From assembly GCA_022072085.1 (NCBI GenBank), contig JAJVII010000057.1, forward strand, positions 1-64,000: a stretch of 64,000 bases of DNA. The letters are read 5' to 3'. The position numbers and the translations under genes were made by a program. The stretch comes from Phycisphaerae bacterium (GTDB taxonomy: Bacteria; Planctomycetota; Phycisphaerae; JAJVII01). Shown one piece after another: positions 23,310 through 33,874 of this stretch (positions within the stretch are counted from its first letter, which is position 1; each line of letters starts with the position of its first letter). The notes beneath the pieces are model-generated. The model was not told the DNA's origin. It saw only the letters and a list, made by a program, of their open reading frames with translations, and searched no databases.

Positions 23310-24440
23310 TCAGGCGGCGGTGGGGGAGGCCGATCCGCGAACGCCGTAGATGGCCCAGAACGCCACGCCCCCCAGCGCCCCGCCCAGGTGGGCGAAGTAG
23401 CCGACGTTGCTGGTGCCCTGCATCTGGGACGTGGTCCCCATGAGTTGCATGCCGATCCACCACGCGAAGGCGATCGCCGCCGGCATCATCAGGATGGCCC
23501 GGACGTTGACGAACATCCGCAAGGGAAGCAGCATCCAGATGAAGACCATGATCCGGTTCTTCGGGAAGCGAAGCGAGTAGTAGGCCAGCAGACCGGCGAT
23601 GCCGCCGCTGGCGCCGATGGAGACGGTCTCGCTGCCGGGCGCGGCGACCATCAGGGAGAGCACGTCGCCGATCAGGGCGGCCATCACCACCAGGGCCAGC
23701 CAGCGTTTCCAGCCCAGGTCCTCCTCCACGTTGTCGCCGAAGATGAGCAGGAAGTAAACGTTGCCGATTAGGTGCCACCAGTTGCCGTGCAGGAGGAACG
23801 ACGTGATGAAGGTGATGCCGCCGTAGCGGAACGGCGCGCTGTTCTTGAGCCCCAGGCCCAGGATCACGGCGTAGTTCTCGGAGAGGAAGCCGATCAGCGA
23901 GAAGGAAATGATGACGATGGCCATGATCCAGGTGCCCCAGGCCTGGCGGAATTCGCCGGCCCCGCCCTTCTCGACGGGCAGCCCCATGATAAGCGGAATC
24001 CAGAGGGCCGGATGGCCTGGGCCGGAGAGGTCCTCCTCGGCCTCGTCGATGAGCATCTCGCGGCGGACGCGGGCGATCTCCTTCTGGTCGGTCGAAGAGA
24101 GCAACGCGCCAGCGGCGGCCGCATCCTTCGAGGCGACCGTTTCCAGTTCCAGCGCGTCGAAGAAGGCCACCTTGCACGTGTTGCAGGCATCAAGCGGCGG
24201 CGTGCCGTCGGCGGCGCCGGGGACGAGCGTCATCGCCCTGTAGCAGAAGGGACAACTGCGCCGGCCCGGGCGATCGCCCTGCCCGGCAATCTGCCAGAGC
24301 CGCCGCAGGCAGGCAGGATCGACCATGCGGTCGAGGGCCTCGGCTTCGAGCAGCCGGCCCTGGCAGGAGTGGCAGAGCCAGTACGCACCCAGGCTGCTGG
24401 GGCGGGCTTCCATCGATTCGCGGCAGTTGGGACAGAACAT
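23310..24440 (-). CDS. Rhomboid intramembrane serine protease with N-terminal zinc ribbons
   Basis: Encodes 376 residues. Residues 1-90 carry four Cys pairs (FCPNC, CHSC, CPFC, CNTC), forming two predicted zinc ribbons. After a linker, about six membrane segments start near residue 170. Rhomboid signatures are present: HGNWWHLIGNVYFL (residues 218-231), catalytic Ser278 in GASGG and His351 in YFAHLGG. Rhomboids cleave membrane-protein substrates within or next to the bilayer. The cytosolic zinc ribbons may bind substrate or adaptor. The gene appears monocistronic. Zinc-ribbon rhomboids are known in several phyla; the physiological substrate is unknown. Confidence 0.9.
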   Translation of the reverse strand: MFCPNCRESMEARPSSLGAYWLCHSCQGRLLEAEALDRMVDPACLRRLWQIAGQGDRPGRRSCPFCYRAMTLVPGAADGTPPLDACNTCKVAFFDALELETVASKDAAAAGALLSSTDQKEIARVRREMLIDEAEEDLSGPGHPALWIPLIMGLPVEKGGAGEFRQAWGTWIMAIVIISFSLIGFLSENYAVILGLGLKNSAPFRYGGITFITSFLLHGNWWHLIGNVYFLLIFGDNVEEDLGWKRWLALVVMAALIGDVLSLMVAAPGSETVSIGASGGIAGLLAYYSLRFPKNRIMVFIWMLLPLRMFVNVRAILMMPAAIAFAWWIGMQLMGTTSQMQGTSNVGYFAHLGGALGGVAFWAIYGVRGSASPTAA

Positions 24441-24822
24441 CGACAGACCCCCGGACTACTGGACAGATCGCCAGTCTAATCGATGCCTCCAGCAACGGCA
24501 ATCGGCAACTGGAATCTTGAAAGGCCGGCTACTCCGGTTGGAGCATGCCTGCCCCCTTCCCGGGGAGTTTCCTGGAGGGTTCCCATCCCACGCCGTGCCT
24601 GCTCTGCACCGGCCTGCAACTGCCTGTATTGGCCTGTATCCGGGGCATTCGCCCGCGGCCGAGCCCGGCCGATGCGATTGGCCGGGCGCAGCCGGCGGAC
24701 CCCGGTCCGGGTAGGGGTCGATCGGCCTCTCGCTTGCTGCATGCCTTAGAATGCGGCCAAACGCATTCTGTGATGGGGGTCGGCCCTGGAACCCGGGGGG
24801 GCTCGCAAGCCGGTCGGCCGGG
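24441..24822. other. Intergenic gap with a small palindrome
   Basis: No credible gene is seen in these 382 bp between two minus-strand genes. An 8-bp perfect palindrome with a 6-nt loop (AGAATGCG GCCAAA CGCATTCT, 24748-24769) lies 54 bp past the end of the PQQ-repeat gene. It could be a weak transcription stop or a protein-binding site. The rest is G+C-rich sequence that must contain the rhomboid promoter, which I could not place. Confidence 0.5.
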
Positions 24823-27800
24823 CTACATCGCCAGCTTGTCCTTGCTCAGCAGGATCACGCGGCCGGCCTGCACAGTCGCGGACATGTGGCCGTGGACATC
24901 GAACGGGCCGACGCCCTTCTCAGCCACCGTGCCGAGCAGTTTGCCGTTGGAGCGATCGAAGACCTTGACCTCGAAGTTCTGGCGGTCGCCGATGCGAGCG
25001 ACGAGGCAATCGCCGTAGAGGCGGCCGAGCAGGCGGACCTCCGGCCTGGCCTGGTAGCCGACCTGCTCGGTGCGGAACAGCAGCTTGCCGGTCGCGCAGT
25101 CCACGATGCGCAGGTAGAAGCCCTGCCCGGGATGATTCTCGATGCCGGAGGCCCGCTCGCCGTCGATCAGCACGTCATACATCGGCTGCGGCCCGCGGGC
25201 CTCCTTGGGATCGCGCTGCCAAAGCACGGCCCCGCTGCGGGCGTCGAGCATGTAGATCATCTTCTGGTCGTAGTCCTCCTTGGTCACGGCCAGGTACTTC
25301 GGGCTCAGCGCGAACCGCATCGCGGGCTCGCGGGTCATGTCGTTGCTGTCGATCAGCCGCTTCCAGAGGACCGCCAGCCGGTCGGTGTCGACCATGATGT
25401 AGTAGAACCCGTCGCTGACAACGAGCAACTCGCCGCTGTGGGCGACGGGCAGCTCAGCCGGTCCGTTCTCCAGCAGCGGGTGGGCGGCGAACATCGTCAG
25501 GTCGGGCAGGCCCAAGCGGCCGATCAGCTTGCCGGTCGCGCGGTAGCGGACGGTCACGTTGAAGGGCAGCTTGCGGACGCTGACGATGCGGTCGCCGCGC
25601 GTGTAGAGCGGGGCGTAGACGTCGCCCAATTCCTTCACCTGCCAGACAACCTCGCCGTTGGCGCTTTCGGTGGGGATGTAAAGAGCCAGCGTCTCGGTCT
25701 GGCCGGACAGCACGAGCAGGTCGCCGCTCATGACCGCGCGGGCAATCTCGAAATCGAACGGGACGCGATACTGCCACTTCGGTTCGCCGGTGGCCACGTC
25801 GAACGCCAGCACGTCATACAGGCCGTGCACGACCACGATGCCGCCGCCCTTGCCGTCGCCCAGCACGAACGCCTCGAAGAACCCGGCCTCGGCGCCCGTC
25901 CCGCGCAGCCGCATGTCCACCCGCTCCCAGGCGATCTTGCCGGTTGACAGGTCGATCGCGGTCAGGTTGAACTTGTTGTCCAGCCGCTTGCGGACCCGGG
26001 CCCCGATGAACATCAGGTCCGACCGAACACTGCGGTCGCCGCGGCGCTCCAGCACCAGCCGGGCGGCGCCCTCCTCGTCGGTGAACTCCATCGGCCGCGA
26101 CTTGATGGGCGTCAGGACGGTTTCCGCCGGCGGATCGGCCGACGGGGCCAAGACCATCGAGCGGTACTTCTCCGGCACGGCCAGCCCGCTGATCCGGGCG
26201 GCGTCGGCCAGCCGCCACATCCGCATCCGCGACTCGGGACCGGGCCGAGCGGCCGCCTCGCCCATCAGTTTCTCCAGCGTCTGCTGGGCCGCCTGCGTCC
26301 CGGGGAACTCCCACAGCCGTTGGAGCAGTTCATCGCCGTCGCCGACACCCAGCTCGCGGGCAGCCGCCTGTGACAAGCTGGCGGCGAACTCAGGCGCGGC
26401 CTTCTGCAACTGCATCAGCCGCGCCGACGCCAGTTCGCCCGCCCGCGCCGTCAGCGTCCGCGGCAGCGGCGAGACCGTGCTCAGGTAGAGCGGCAAGCCC
26501 TTCTTCATCAGCGTGACGGTGCGGCCCAACTCGCGGCCGAAGAAGTCCTGGTTGATCAGAGGCTGGGCCCGGTCCAGGACCTGTGCCGCCGTGGCCAGCA
26601 CCTTGTCCCGCTCGGCCTCGACCAGCGGCGAGACCGGATATTCGTGGTTGCCGTACGTGGAGATGATCGTCCGCAGCGCCCGGCCGGCGCCCTCCAGGTC
26701 CCCTCGCCGCTCGTAGGCTTCGCTGACGGCGAAGAGCGTTTCGATTTCCTCTGCCAGCGTCGAGCAGGTGCGGCTCATGCCCAGGGCGTTGTTCAATTCG
26801 TCCTGGCTGCGGCCGGAGCGGATCGCCTGGCGGGCCAGCCGCTCGTGAACGCCGTAGAGCTGCTGGTTGACCGCGGCGCGGAAGTCGAGGTCCTCGCTGC
26901 TCATCGTCGCCAGGCAGGTGTTCAGCAGCGCAGCCGCATCGGCGTAGCGGGCGTCAGCGACGGCCAGTTCGGCGCGGGCGAAGTCGGCCTCGGGACCGGT
27001 CCGCCGGGCCAGCTCGGCCTTCACCTTGTCGCGGTCATAGACCATCTGGATCGAGCGCGGGTCCATCCGCAGCTCGAAGGGCACGCCGTATCGCTCGAAG
27101 GTGACGCGCGAGAAGGGCATGAACGGGCCGTAGCGATTCTGCGGGACCACGTCGCCGATGACGGCCTTGCACTGGCGGATCTGCTCTTTGATCTGATCGT
27201 TCTTGTTGGGGACCTCCTCCAGCGACTTGAGCGTGTCGGGGATCAGGCTGGAGATGTAATAGGAGCTGACGGCGGCCACCTCGCCGGTGAGGTAGCGGCG
27301 ATCGGGCAGGACCTTGCGATCCTTGAGGTCCACGACGCCCATGTGGTAGGCCCAGCCGATGGTCAGGCCGTAGCTGCCGATCCGCAGGTACCCGTACGTG
27401 GGCACGTAGACCTTGTTGTCCTGCGTCAACGTCGGCCTGGCCGCCAGCGAGAACCAGCGATTGTTGATGCCGATCTCGGCCCATGCGTAGGGGCAGTAGT
27501 TGCGGTAGCTCATCACCGGCGAGTCGTCTTTCGCGATCAGATCCGGCGAGACCCAGGTCTCCTTGCCGGTCGCGGGGTCCAGCAGGTGGACCGGGCTCCA
27601 GCGCTGGCTGTAGACGAAGACCAGTTCGCCGGTAGCCGCCTGGCCAAGCAGGTAGGCGACGCCGCCGTTCTGCGGGCGGCCGTGTTCGTCCTTGCCACCT
27701 TCGCGCGGGCGGCACCAAACGACCTTGCCGTTGCGGCGGTCCAGGCAGAGCATCAGGCTGGTGTCGACGGGCAGGAAGTAGACGCGGTCGCCGATCAGCA

Positions 27801-29544
27801 GCGGCCGCTGGTTGTACCAGAACATCGGCATGTGCGGCTTGACCGGGTAGTACTGCTCTGTGCCGCCAAACTGCCGCGTCGCGTCGTGAATTCCGGGCCA
27901 GTAGGGGTAGCGCATCAGCCACTTGACGCGCCCCGAAAGGGAGTCCATCGCGCAGATCGCCCCGGCGTTGGTGCAGTAGTAGACCGTCCCCTGGTGGTAG
28001 AGCGGCGGGCTGGTGAAACTGCGGATGCGGTTGCGGCGGTGCTCGGCGAACCCCCCGGCGAACTTGCCCGGCGCCAGCGTGCAGACCGGCGTGCGCCACT
28101 GCACGCGCCCGGTCGTGCTGTCGAACGCGATCACGCCGTATTCGCTGTCGGTGTGCGTCTCGCCCTCGATGTTGTCCAGCACGTAGCCGGCGAACACCGT
28201 CCGCGGGCCGCCGGCCGGCGCCGCCTCGAAACGCATCTTCGCCTCCTCGGGCGTCGAGGCGACCATCGGACCATAGGCCCACTTGAGTTGGCCGGTCACT
28301 TCGTCCAGCGCGACCAGGCTCGGGCCGGCCTTGCTGATGACGGTGAAGACCCGGCCGTCCTGGACCAGCACGTCTTCCTGCGGGTACTGCCGCTCGTTGA
28401 AGTTCTGCCAGACGGCCCGGCCGCCCAGGTCGTTCGTCCAGCGCAGCTCGCCGTTGAGGATCGAGCGGCAGTAGACGATGTTCTTGTGGCGGTAGATCAC
28501 GCTGTTGCCGGTCATGACGGGCTGGCTGTAGACGTAGAGGTCGCGGCGCGAGCCGGGCAGCGTGAAGTTCCACGTCGGCGGGGTCAGGCCCAGCGGGTCG
28601 GTCGTCGGCGGCATCAGCGTGTAGTCGTCGCTGGCGACGTTGGGGTCGCTGGCCAGTTGCGACTCGAAGGGCTGCGGCGTCAGTGCAGCCTCCGAGACGA
28701 CCTGCCGCAGCCGCTGGAGTTGGATGGGGTCCAGTTCCCCCCGTCCGCCCCCCCCCGCAGCCGGCTGGGGCGTCTTGTCGGGCGGCGTGCTCAGCATCCG
28801 GCGGCAGTAGGCGATCTTGAGGTCCAGTTCCGGCGTGTGCAGGCCGGGGTCGGGGAAGAAGTCGCGAACCGTGGTTAGATATTCCAGGGCCGCCAGGTAG
28901 TGCCCCGAGTCCAGGGCCGCGTTGCCCAGTTCCGTGACCGCCCGCCCACCGTAGCTGGTCGCCAGCATGTTGTCGATGACGTCCGAAAGCCCCAGCAGGG
29001 AGTACTGGCGGCGGGCCTGCTCGAAAGCCTCGGCCGCCGGGGCGTCATACATCGTGCGGTAGTAGCCGAGTTCCTTGGCCGGGAAACCGAGAATCCGGCG
29101 CTGGCAATACTGCGAGGTCGGGACGAAGACGCCGTACTGCGAGACGCGATAGAGCGTCCGCGGATACTTCTCGATCACGAGCTGGTAAATCTTCAGGGCC
29201 TCGCGATACTGCTTGTCCTGCTCCTTCTTAAGCGCCGCCTCGACCAGGGCGATGGCCCGCGTGTCCTCGTCAAGGTTGGTCAGCGTGAAGAACTCCGGCT
29301 CGGACGAGAGCTTCATCTCCTCCGGCTTGTCGGGGGTCCAGCCCTGGAACGGATCGCCGTAGCCCCGCTGATTCCTCAGCAGATTGATGAAGGGCGGCAC
29401 GTAGCCGGCATAGATGTCCTTATACGGATCGCGGGCTGCCGGGGCGGCCGGCTGGGCCCACAGGCAGGCCGGCAGAGCCAGAACGGCCGACAGAGCCAGC
29501 GCCAAGGCCCTGCCGGTCACGGGCGAGGACAGGCGGCGAAGCAT
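24823..29544 (-). CDS. Giant secreted PQQ-like beta-propeller protein with TPR-like helical region
   Basis: Encodes 1573 residues from the ATG at 29544, whose A is shared with the TGA of the upstream DUF58 gene (TGATG). A signal peptide ends near LWAQPAAP (residue 33). Residues about 95-260 are TPR-like (KEQDKQYREALKIYQLVIEKYPR). Two beta-propeller regions with PQQ/quinoprotein-type blades follow (VALDEVTGQLKWAYG, CLDRRNGKVVWCRP, AIDLSTGKIAWERV, MLDARSGAVLWQRD), separated by a helical stretch about residues 890-1150. No PQQ-dependent dehydrogenase active site is evident, so it is more likely a scaffold or binding protein, as in BamB-like propellers. It is the last gene of the MoxR-BatA operon. 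Confidence 0.85.
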   Translation of the reverse strand: MLRRLSSPVTGRALALALSAVLALPACLWAQPAAPAARDPYKDIYAGYVPPFINLLRNQRGYGDPFQGWTPDKPEEMKLSSEPEFFTLTNLDEDTRAIALVEAALKKEQDKQYREALKIYQLVIEKYPRTLYRVSQYGVFVPTSQYCQRRILGFPAKELGYYRTMYDAPAAEAFEQARRQYSLLGLSDVIDNMLATSYGGRAVTELGNAALDSGHYLAALEYLTTVRDFFPDPGLHTPELDLKIAYCRRMLSTPPDKTPQPAAGGGGRGELDPIQLQRLRQVVSEAALTPQPFESQLASDPNVASDDYTLMPPTTDPLGLTPPTWNFTLPGSRRDLYVYSQPVMTGNSVIYRHKNIVYCRSILNGELRWTNDLGGRAVWQNFNERQYPQEDVLVQDGRVFTVISKAGPSLVALDEVTGQLKWAYGPMVASTPEEAKMRFEAAPAGGPRTVFAGYVLDNIEGETHTDSEYGVIAFDSTTGRVQWRTPVCTLAPGKFAGGFAEHRRNRIRSFTSPPLYHQGTVYYCTNAGAICAMDSLSGRVKWLMRYPYWPGIHDATRQFGGTEQYYPVKPHMPMFWYNQRPLLIGDRVYFLPVDTSLMLCLDRRNGKVVWCRPREGGKDEHGRPQNGGVAYLLGQAATGELVFVYSQRWSPVHLLDPATGKETWVSPDLIAKDDSPVMSYRNYCPYAWAEIGINNRWFSLAARPTLTQDNKVYVPTYGYLRIGSYGLTIGWAYHMGVVDLKDRKVLPDRRYLTGEVAAVSSYYISSLIPDTLKSLEEVPNKNDQIKEQIRQCKAVIGDVVPQNRYGPFMPFSRVTFERYGVPFELRMDPRSIQMVYDRDKVKAELARRTGPEADFARAELAVADARYADAAALLNTCLATMSSEDLDFRAAVNQQLYGVHERLARQAIRSGRSQDELNNALGMSRTCSTLAEEIETLFAVSEAYERRGDLEGAGRALRTIISTYGNHEYPVSPLVEAERDKVLATAAQVLDRAQPLINQDFFGRELGRTVTLMKKGLPLYLSTVSPLPRTLTARAGELASARLMQLQKAAPEFAASLSQAAARELGVGDGDELLQRLWEFPGTQAAQQTLEKLMGEAAARPGPESRMRMWRLADAARISGLAVPEKYRSMVLAPSADPPAETVLTPIKSRPMEFTDEEGAARLVLERRGDRSVRSDLMFIGARVRKRLDNKFNLTAIDLSTGKIAWERVDMRLRGTGAEAGFFEAFVLGDGKGGGIVVVHGLYDVLAFDVATGEPKWQYRVPFDFEIARAVMSGDLLVLSGQTETLALYIPTESANGEVVWQVKELGDVYAPLYTRGDRIVSVRKLPFNVTVRYRATGKLIGRLGLPDLTMFAAHPLLENGPAELPVAHSGELLVVSDGFYYIMVDTDRLAVLWKRLIDSNDMTREPAMRFALSPKYLAVTKEDYDQKMIYMLDARSGAVLWQRDPKEARGPQPMYDVLIDGERASGIENHPGQGFYLRIVDCATGKLLFRTEQVGYQARPEVRLLGRLYGDCLVARIGDRQNFEVKVFDRSNGKLLGTVAEKGVGPFDVHGHMSATVQAGRVILLSKDKLAM

Positions 29545-30446
29545 CAACGGCCCTTTCGTCTGCGGGCGAGGCGTTCAGCGAGGAACTTGCTCAGCGAGTC
29601 GTCCAGGCGGGCGTCGGTGTCGATGCGTTCGACGTCGAAGCCGAACCGCATGGCCATCTGCCGCAGTTCCGACTCGTGGCGGCGCTGGGCGCGGATGTAG
29701 GCGTTGCGCAGGTCGCGCGGCTCGCAGAGCAGCCGACCCTCCTGCTCGGGCCCGATGAAAATAGTCTGGCCCCGGAACGGGAAGTCGCGCTCCTGCGGGT
29801 CGCGAACGTGGAACATGCTGACATCGTGGTTGCCGAAGCTCATCTGGCCCATGCCCAGGTTCAGGGCGTCGGTGTCGGCCAGGAAGTCGCTGATGACGAA
29901 GACGAGCCCGCGGCCCTTCATCTGCGGGGCCAGCGCGGACAGGGCCTTGCCGATGTCGGTCTGCCCGCCCGGCTTGGCAGCCGACAGCAGGCCGGTCAGA
30001 TTGCGGAAGTGGCTGTGCGACCCCTTGGGGGGAAGTTGTGCCCGGACTTCTTCGTCGAACAGCAGCAGGCCGAAGGTGTCCTTCTGCTGCATGAGCAGGT
30101 AGGAAATGGATGCGACGAGGGTGGCGCCGTAGTCGAACTTGCTCATGGCCGCCCCGTCGCCGGCAAAGTGCATCGAGTTGCTGGTGTCCAGGAGGAAGTA
30201 GACCCGCATGTTGGTTTCCGCTTCATACTGCTTGACATAGAAGCGGTCGGTCTTGGCGTAGACCTTCCAGTCCAGGTGCTTGGTGTCGTCGCCGGCGACG
30301 TACTGGCGGTGCTGGGCGAACTCCGTGCTGATGCCCAGCAGCCGGCTCTTGTGCATGCCGGCCATGTAGCTTTCCACCAGGCGCAGGCTGCGAATCTCGA
30401 AGTTCTTGATTCGCCCGATCACATGCGGATCAAAATAATCAGCCAT
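29544..30446 (-). CDS. DUF58 / vWA-type protein of the MoxR system
   Basis: Encodes 300 residues, with GGAG 8 nt before the ATG. The DUF58 signature GDDTKHLDWKVYAKTDRFYVK lies near residues 52-72, followed by a vWA fold with MIDAS-like DTSNSM near residue 87 and a later ISDFLAD. The protein appears cytoplasmic. DUF58 proteins are nearly always encoded next to MoxR AAA+ ATPases and are thought to act with them in metal insertion or complex maturation. Here it lies downstream of two MoxR genes and is translationally coupled to the PQQ giant. Confidence 0.9.
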   Translation of the reverse strand: MADYFDPHVIGRIKNFEIRSLRLVESYMAGMHKSRLLGISTEFAQHRQYVAGDDTKHLDWKVYAKTDRFYVKQYEAETNMRVYFLLDTSNSMHFAGDGAAMSKFDYGATLVASISYLLMQQKDTFGLLLFDEEVRAQLPPKGSHSHFRNLTGLLSAAKPGGQTDIGKALSALAPQMKGRGLVFVISDFLADTDALNLGMGQMSFGNHDVSMFHVRDPQERDFPFRGQTIFIGPEQEGRLLCEPRDLRNAYIRAQRRHESELRQMAMRFGFDVERIDTDARLDDSLSKFLAERLARRRKGR

Positions 30447-30471
30447 GCGGAGATCTCCATCACCGATCTAA

Positions 30472-30587
30472 CACGAAGGGACACTAAGGAGGAACGCGAA
30501 GGGACACGAAGACGGCGTTGTGATACTTCAAGAGAAGATCGAGTTGCCTTCGTGGTCCTTCGTGTCCTCCATTCGCGGCCCTTCGTG
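30472..30587. repeat. Imperfect 40-bp inverted repeat of CACGAAGG-type units
   Basis: Arms at 30472-30511 and 30548-30587 match as reverse complements at about 31 of 40 positions, with perfect ends (CACGAAGGG / CCCTTCGTG) and repeated GGACACGAAG units inside. The loop is 36 nt. It occupies most of the 172-bp gap between the MoxR and DUF58 genes, inside an otherwise tight operon. A long RNA hairpin or a dispersed repeat element would fit. Confidence 0.75.
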
Positions 30588-30618
30588 TTGATCCTTCGGT
30601 CCTCGTGTTGAGCGTCGC

Positions 30619-31647
<1,029 letters not shown>

Positions 31648-31650
31648 CGC

Positions 31651-32742
31651 TTACCTCGCTTTCAGGCTTGTGCTTAAGGGCTTAAGGAGTGACCGGGTCC
31701 AACGGGACACCGGCCCTAGCGTCTTGGCATGCGCCCGCTCGACCAGGGCGCCCAGCAGTTGATCCAGGGTCAGCCCCTCCGCGGCCGCCCGGAAATCCAG
31801 CAGCAGGCGGTGGGCCATCACCGGCCTGATCACATCCACCACGTCCTGGCGGGTCACGTGCCGACGCCCGCGTGCCAGGGCGATCACCTTGCCGCCCAGC
31901 AGCAGCGCCTGGGCCGCCCGCGGCGAGGCGCCCAGCCGCACCGAATCGCCGACGTGCTCAGCCGCCCCTTCTTCGCCCGGGCGGCTGGCCCGCACGATCG
32001 CCAGCGCGAAGTCCTTCACCGACGGCGTGACGGGCACTTCGCGGACCAGCCGCTGCATCGCCAGCACCTCGGCCGCGTCGCTGACCCGCTGGGCGGCGGT
32101 CCGTCCGGTGCCGGTGGTCATGTGGACCATGCAGCGTTCCTCTTCCATGCCCGGATAGCGCTGCTCGATGCTCATCATGAAGCGGTCGACCTGGGCCTCG
32201 CCCAGCGCCCAGATGCCCTCGGTGTCCAGCGAGTTCTCGGTGGCCACGAGCATGAAGGGCTTGGGCAGGAAATAGGTCTGCCCGCCCGTGCTCACCTGCC
32301 GCTCCTGCATCACCTCCAGCAGCGCCGACTGCGTCCGCGACGGGCTGCGGTTGATCTCGTCGACCAGCAGCAGATTGGCGAACACCGGGCCCTTGAAGAA
32401 GCGGAACGAACGCTCGCCGGTGGTCATGTTGTGCTCGAGGATTTCCGCGCCGATGATGTCCGTCGGCAGCAGGTCGGGCGTGAACTGGAGGCGGCTGTAG
32501 TTCAGCCCCAGCACCTCAGCCAGCGTCTTGACCAGCAACGTGCGGCCGAGCCCCGGCATGCCGGTCAGCAACACGTGGCCGCCGGCGAAGACCGCGACCA
32601 GCAGGTGCTCGATCACCCGGTCCTGCCCGACGACGATCTTGCCCAGTTCCTCGCGGATGGCGTGAAACCGCGCGTGGAACTGGTCGGCCGTCATCGGCTC
32701 GGCCAGCATCTCATCAACTCCAACTTTGACTTCGGCTTCCAC
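31651..32742 (-). CDS. MoxR-like AAA+ protein with Arg in place of the P-loop Lys
   Basis: Encodes 363 residues, paralogous to the next gene downstream. Walker A reads GMPGLGRT: the invariant Lys is Arg67, codon CGC at 32542-32544. Walker B is kept (LLLVDEINRSPSRTQSALLEVMQE), but sensor 1 is altered (VATENSLDTEGIWALGEAQ instead of the usual ATQNPIEQEGTY type). ATP hydrolysis is probably lost or weak, while nucleotide binding or hexamer assembly may remain. It could be a regulatory or structural partner of the intact MoxR, as a mixed ring or antagonist. It is transcribed after three lipoprotein genes and 3 nt before the intact moxR. Confidence 0.9.
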   Translation of the reverse strand: MEAEVKVGVDEMLAEPMTADQFHARFHAIREELGKIVVGQDRVIEHLLVAVFAGGHVLLTGMPGLGRTLLVKTLAEVLGLNYSRLQFTPDLLPTDIIGAEILEHNMTTGERSFRFFKGPVFANLLLVDEINRSPSRTQSALLEVMQERQVSTGGQTYFLPKPFMLVATENSLDTEGIWALGEAQVDRFMMSIEQRYPGMEEERCMVHMTTGTGRTAAQRVSDAAEVLAMQRLVREVPVTPSVKDFALAIVRASRPGEEGAAEHVGDSVRLGASPRAAQALLLGGKVIALARGRRHVTRQDVVDVIRPVMAHRLLLDFRAAAEGLTLDQLLGALVERAHAKTLGPVSRWTRSLLKPLSTSLKAR

Positions 32743-32760
32743 GACTCTGCCCTTTCTCGG

Positions 32761-33870
32761 TCAAGGGGCCGCGGTCCCGTTCGGGGCCTTTGCGCTATCG
32801 CCCGACGGGGCCGGCTTGTCCTTGTCAGGGTCCTTCTTCCGGTTGCGGTCCGGATCCCACCCGATCTTCTCGAACTTCGCCTCCACGTGCTTGTCCGGAG
32901 GGTTGGGAGCCCATCGCGAGTAGTCCAGCTTCTTGCCCGCGAAATACCTGTCGAACAACTGCCGCGACGGGGCGAAGACGATCTCGTCGCCGGGATGCCA
33001 CGGGCAGTACGGCGACCCCCAGGTCAGCAGCAGCGGCACGGTCTTGTTGTCCTGGAACCCCCCGACCGTCTTGACGATGTCCTGCGACCCGTAGTCGCCC
33101 TGGAGCAGGTCGAGCATGACCTCCTCGTTATCCAGCACGCTGCTGCCCAGCGCGTCCAGGTCCTGGTCGCTCACGTCGATCAGGTCCACCACGTGCGTGC
33201 CGGCCCGGTGGTCGCGCAGGCCGAACCCCGTTCCCGTCAGCGGCGCGTAGCTCTCGAAGGTCAGCTTCAGGCTGAAGCCCTGCATCATGTCCTTGAAGAC
33301 CGGCTGAAGCTCGCGGTAGATCTGGAGCTGCCGCGGCGTCGGCCCGGGCGTCGCGGGATTGTTCTCGTCCCGCTGCGGCTGGTTCTGCGGCGGCTTGAGC
33401 AGCTTGAGCGAGACGGCCATCTCGCCGGCAGTGCCGACGTAGTTGCGGCTCTTGAGCAGCGGCACCATCTGGAACCGCACGACGTTGTTCTTGGCATAGT
33501 CCGCGAAGGCCAGGAACGGCGAGACGTAGCGCAGCTCGTTGAGGTCGTCAACGTGGAAGACGGCCGCCGACTCGCGGGCGCCCTTCTCGGCGTCCCGGAC
33601 CTCGTGGCTGACCAGCGTGACGCCCCTGCCCATCTGCTTCATGCGGTCCAGGATGGCCGCCTTCTCCAGCAGCGGAGCGAGCTGAAGGTCGCCCCCGGCG
33701 CTGCCCCCGAGGTCCAGCAGCCGCCGCGAAAACTGAAGCCGCTCGGTCACCGTGGCGCCGCCGCCGGGTTCCAGCAGCACGTGCAGGTCGAGCTGGAGGC
33801 AGCCGCCCAGTAACAGCAGCGCCGCCATCGCCGCCAGCCAGGCACAGGATGTCGCAATCGGCCGAGTCAT
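32761..33870 (-). CDS. Lipoprotein of a three-member tandem family (member 3)
   Basis: Encodes 369 residues. The lipoprotein signal ends in LLLGGC. The mature start LQLDLHVLLEPGGGATVTERLQFSRRLLDL resembles small lipoproteins of the LppM/DUF3153 kind, but the rest is not a family I know. Blocks shared with the next two genes upstream include GVTLVSHEVRDAEKGAR, LQPVFKDMMQGFSLKLTFESYAPL, and a DNEEVMLDLLQG stretch. The C-terminus is Lys/Pro/Ala-rich. GGAG lies 7 nt before the ATG, inside the end of the preceding gene. It should be an envelope-anchored partner of the MoxR/vWA machinery. Confidence 0.8.
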   Translation of the reverse strand: MTRPIATSCAWLAAMAALLLLGGCLQLDLHVLLEPGGGATVTERLQFSRRLLDLGGSAGGDLQLAPLLEKAAILDRMKQMGRGVTLVSHEVRDAEKGARESAAVFHVDDLNELRYVSPFLAFADYAKNNVVRFQMVPLLKSRNYVGTAGEMAVSLKLLKPPQNQPQRDENNPATPGPTPRQLQIYRELQPVFKDMMQGFSLKLTFESYAPLTGTGFGLRDHRAGTHVVDLIDVSDQDLDALGSSVLDNEEVMLDLLQGDYGSQDIVKTVGGFQDNKTVPLLLTWGSPYCPWHPGDEIVFAPSRQLFDRYFAGKKLDYSRWAPNPPDKHVEAKFEKIGWDPDRNRKKDPDKDKPAPSGDSAKAPNGTAAP

Positions 33871-33874
33871 CCGC

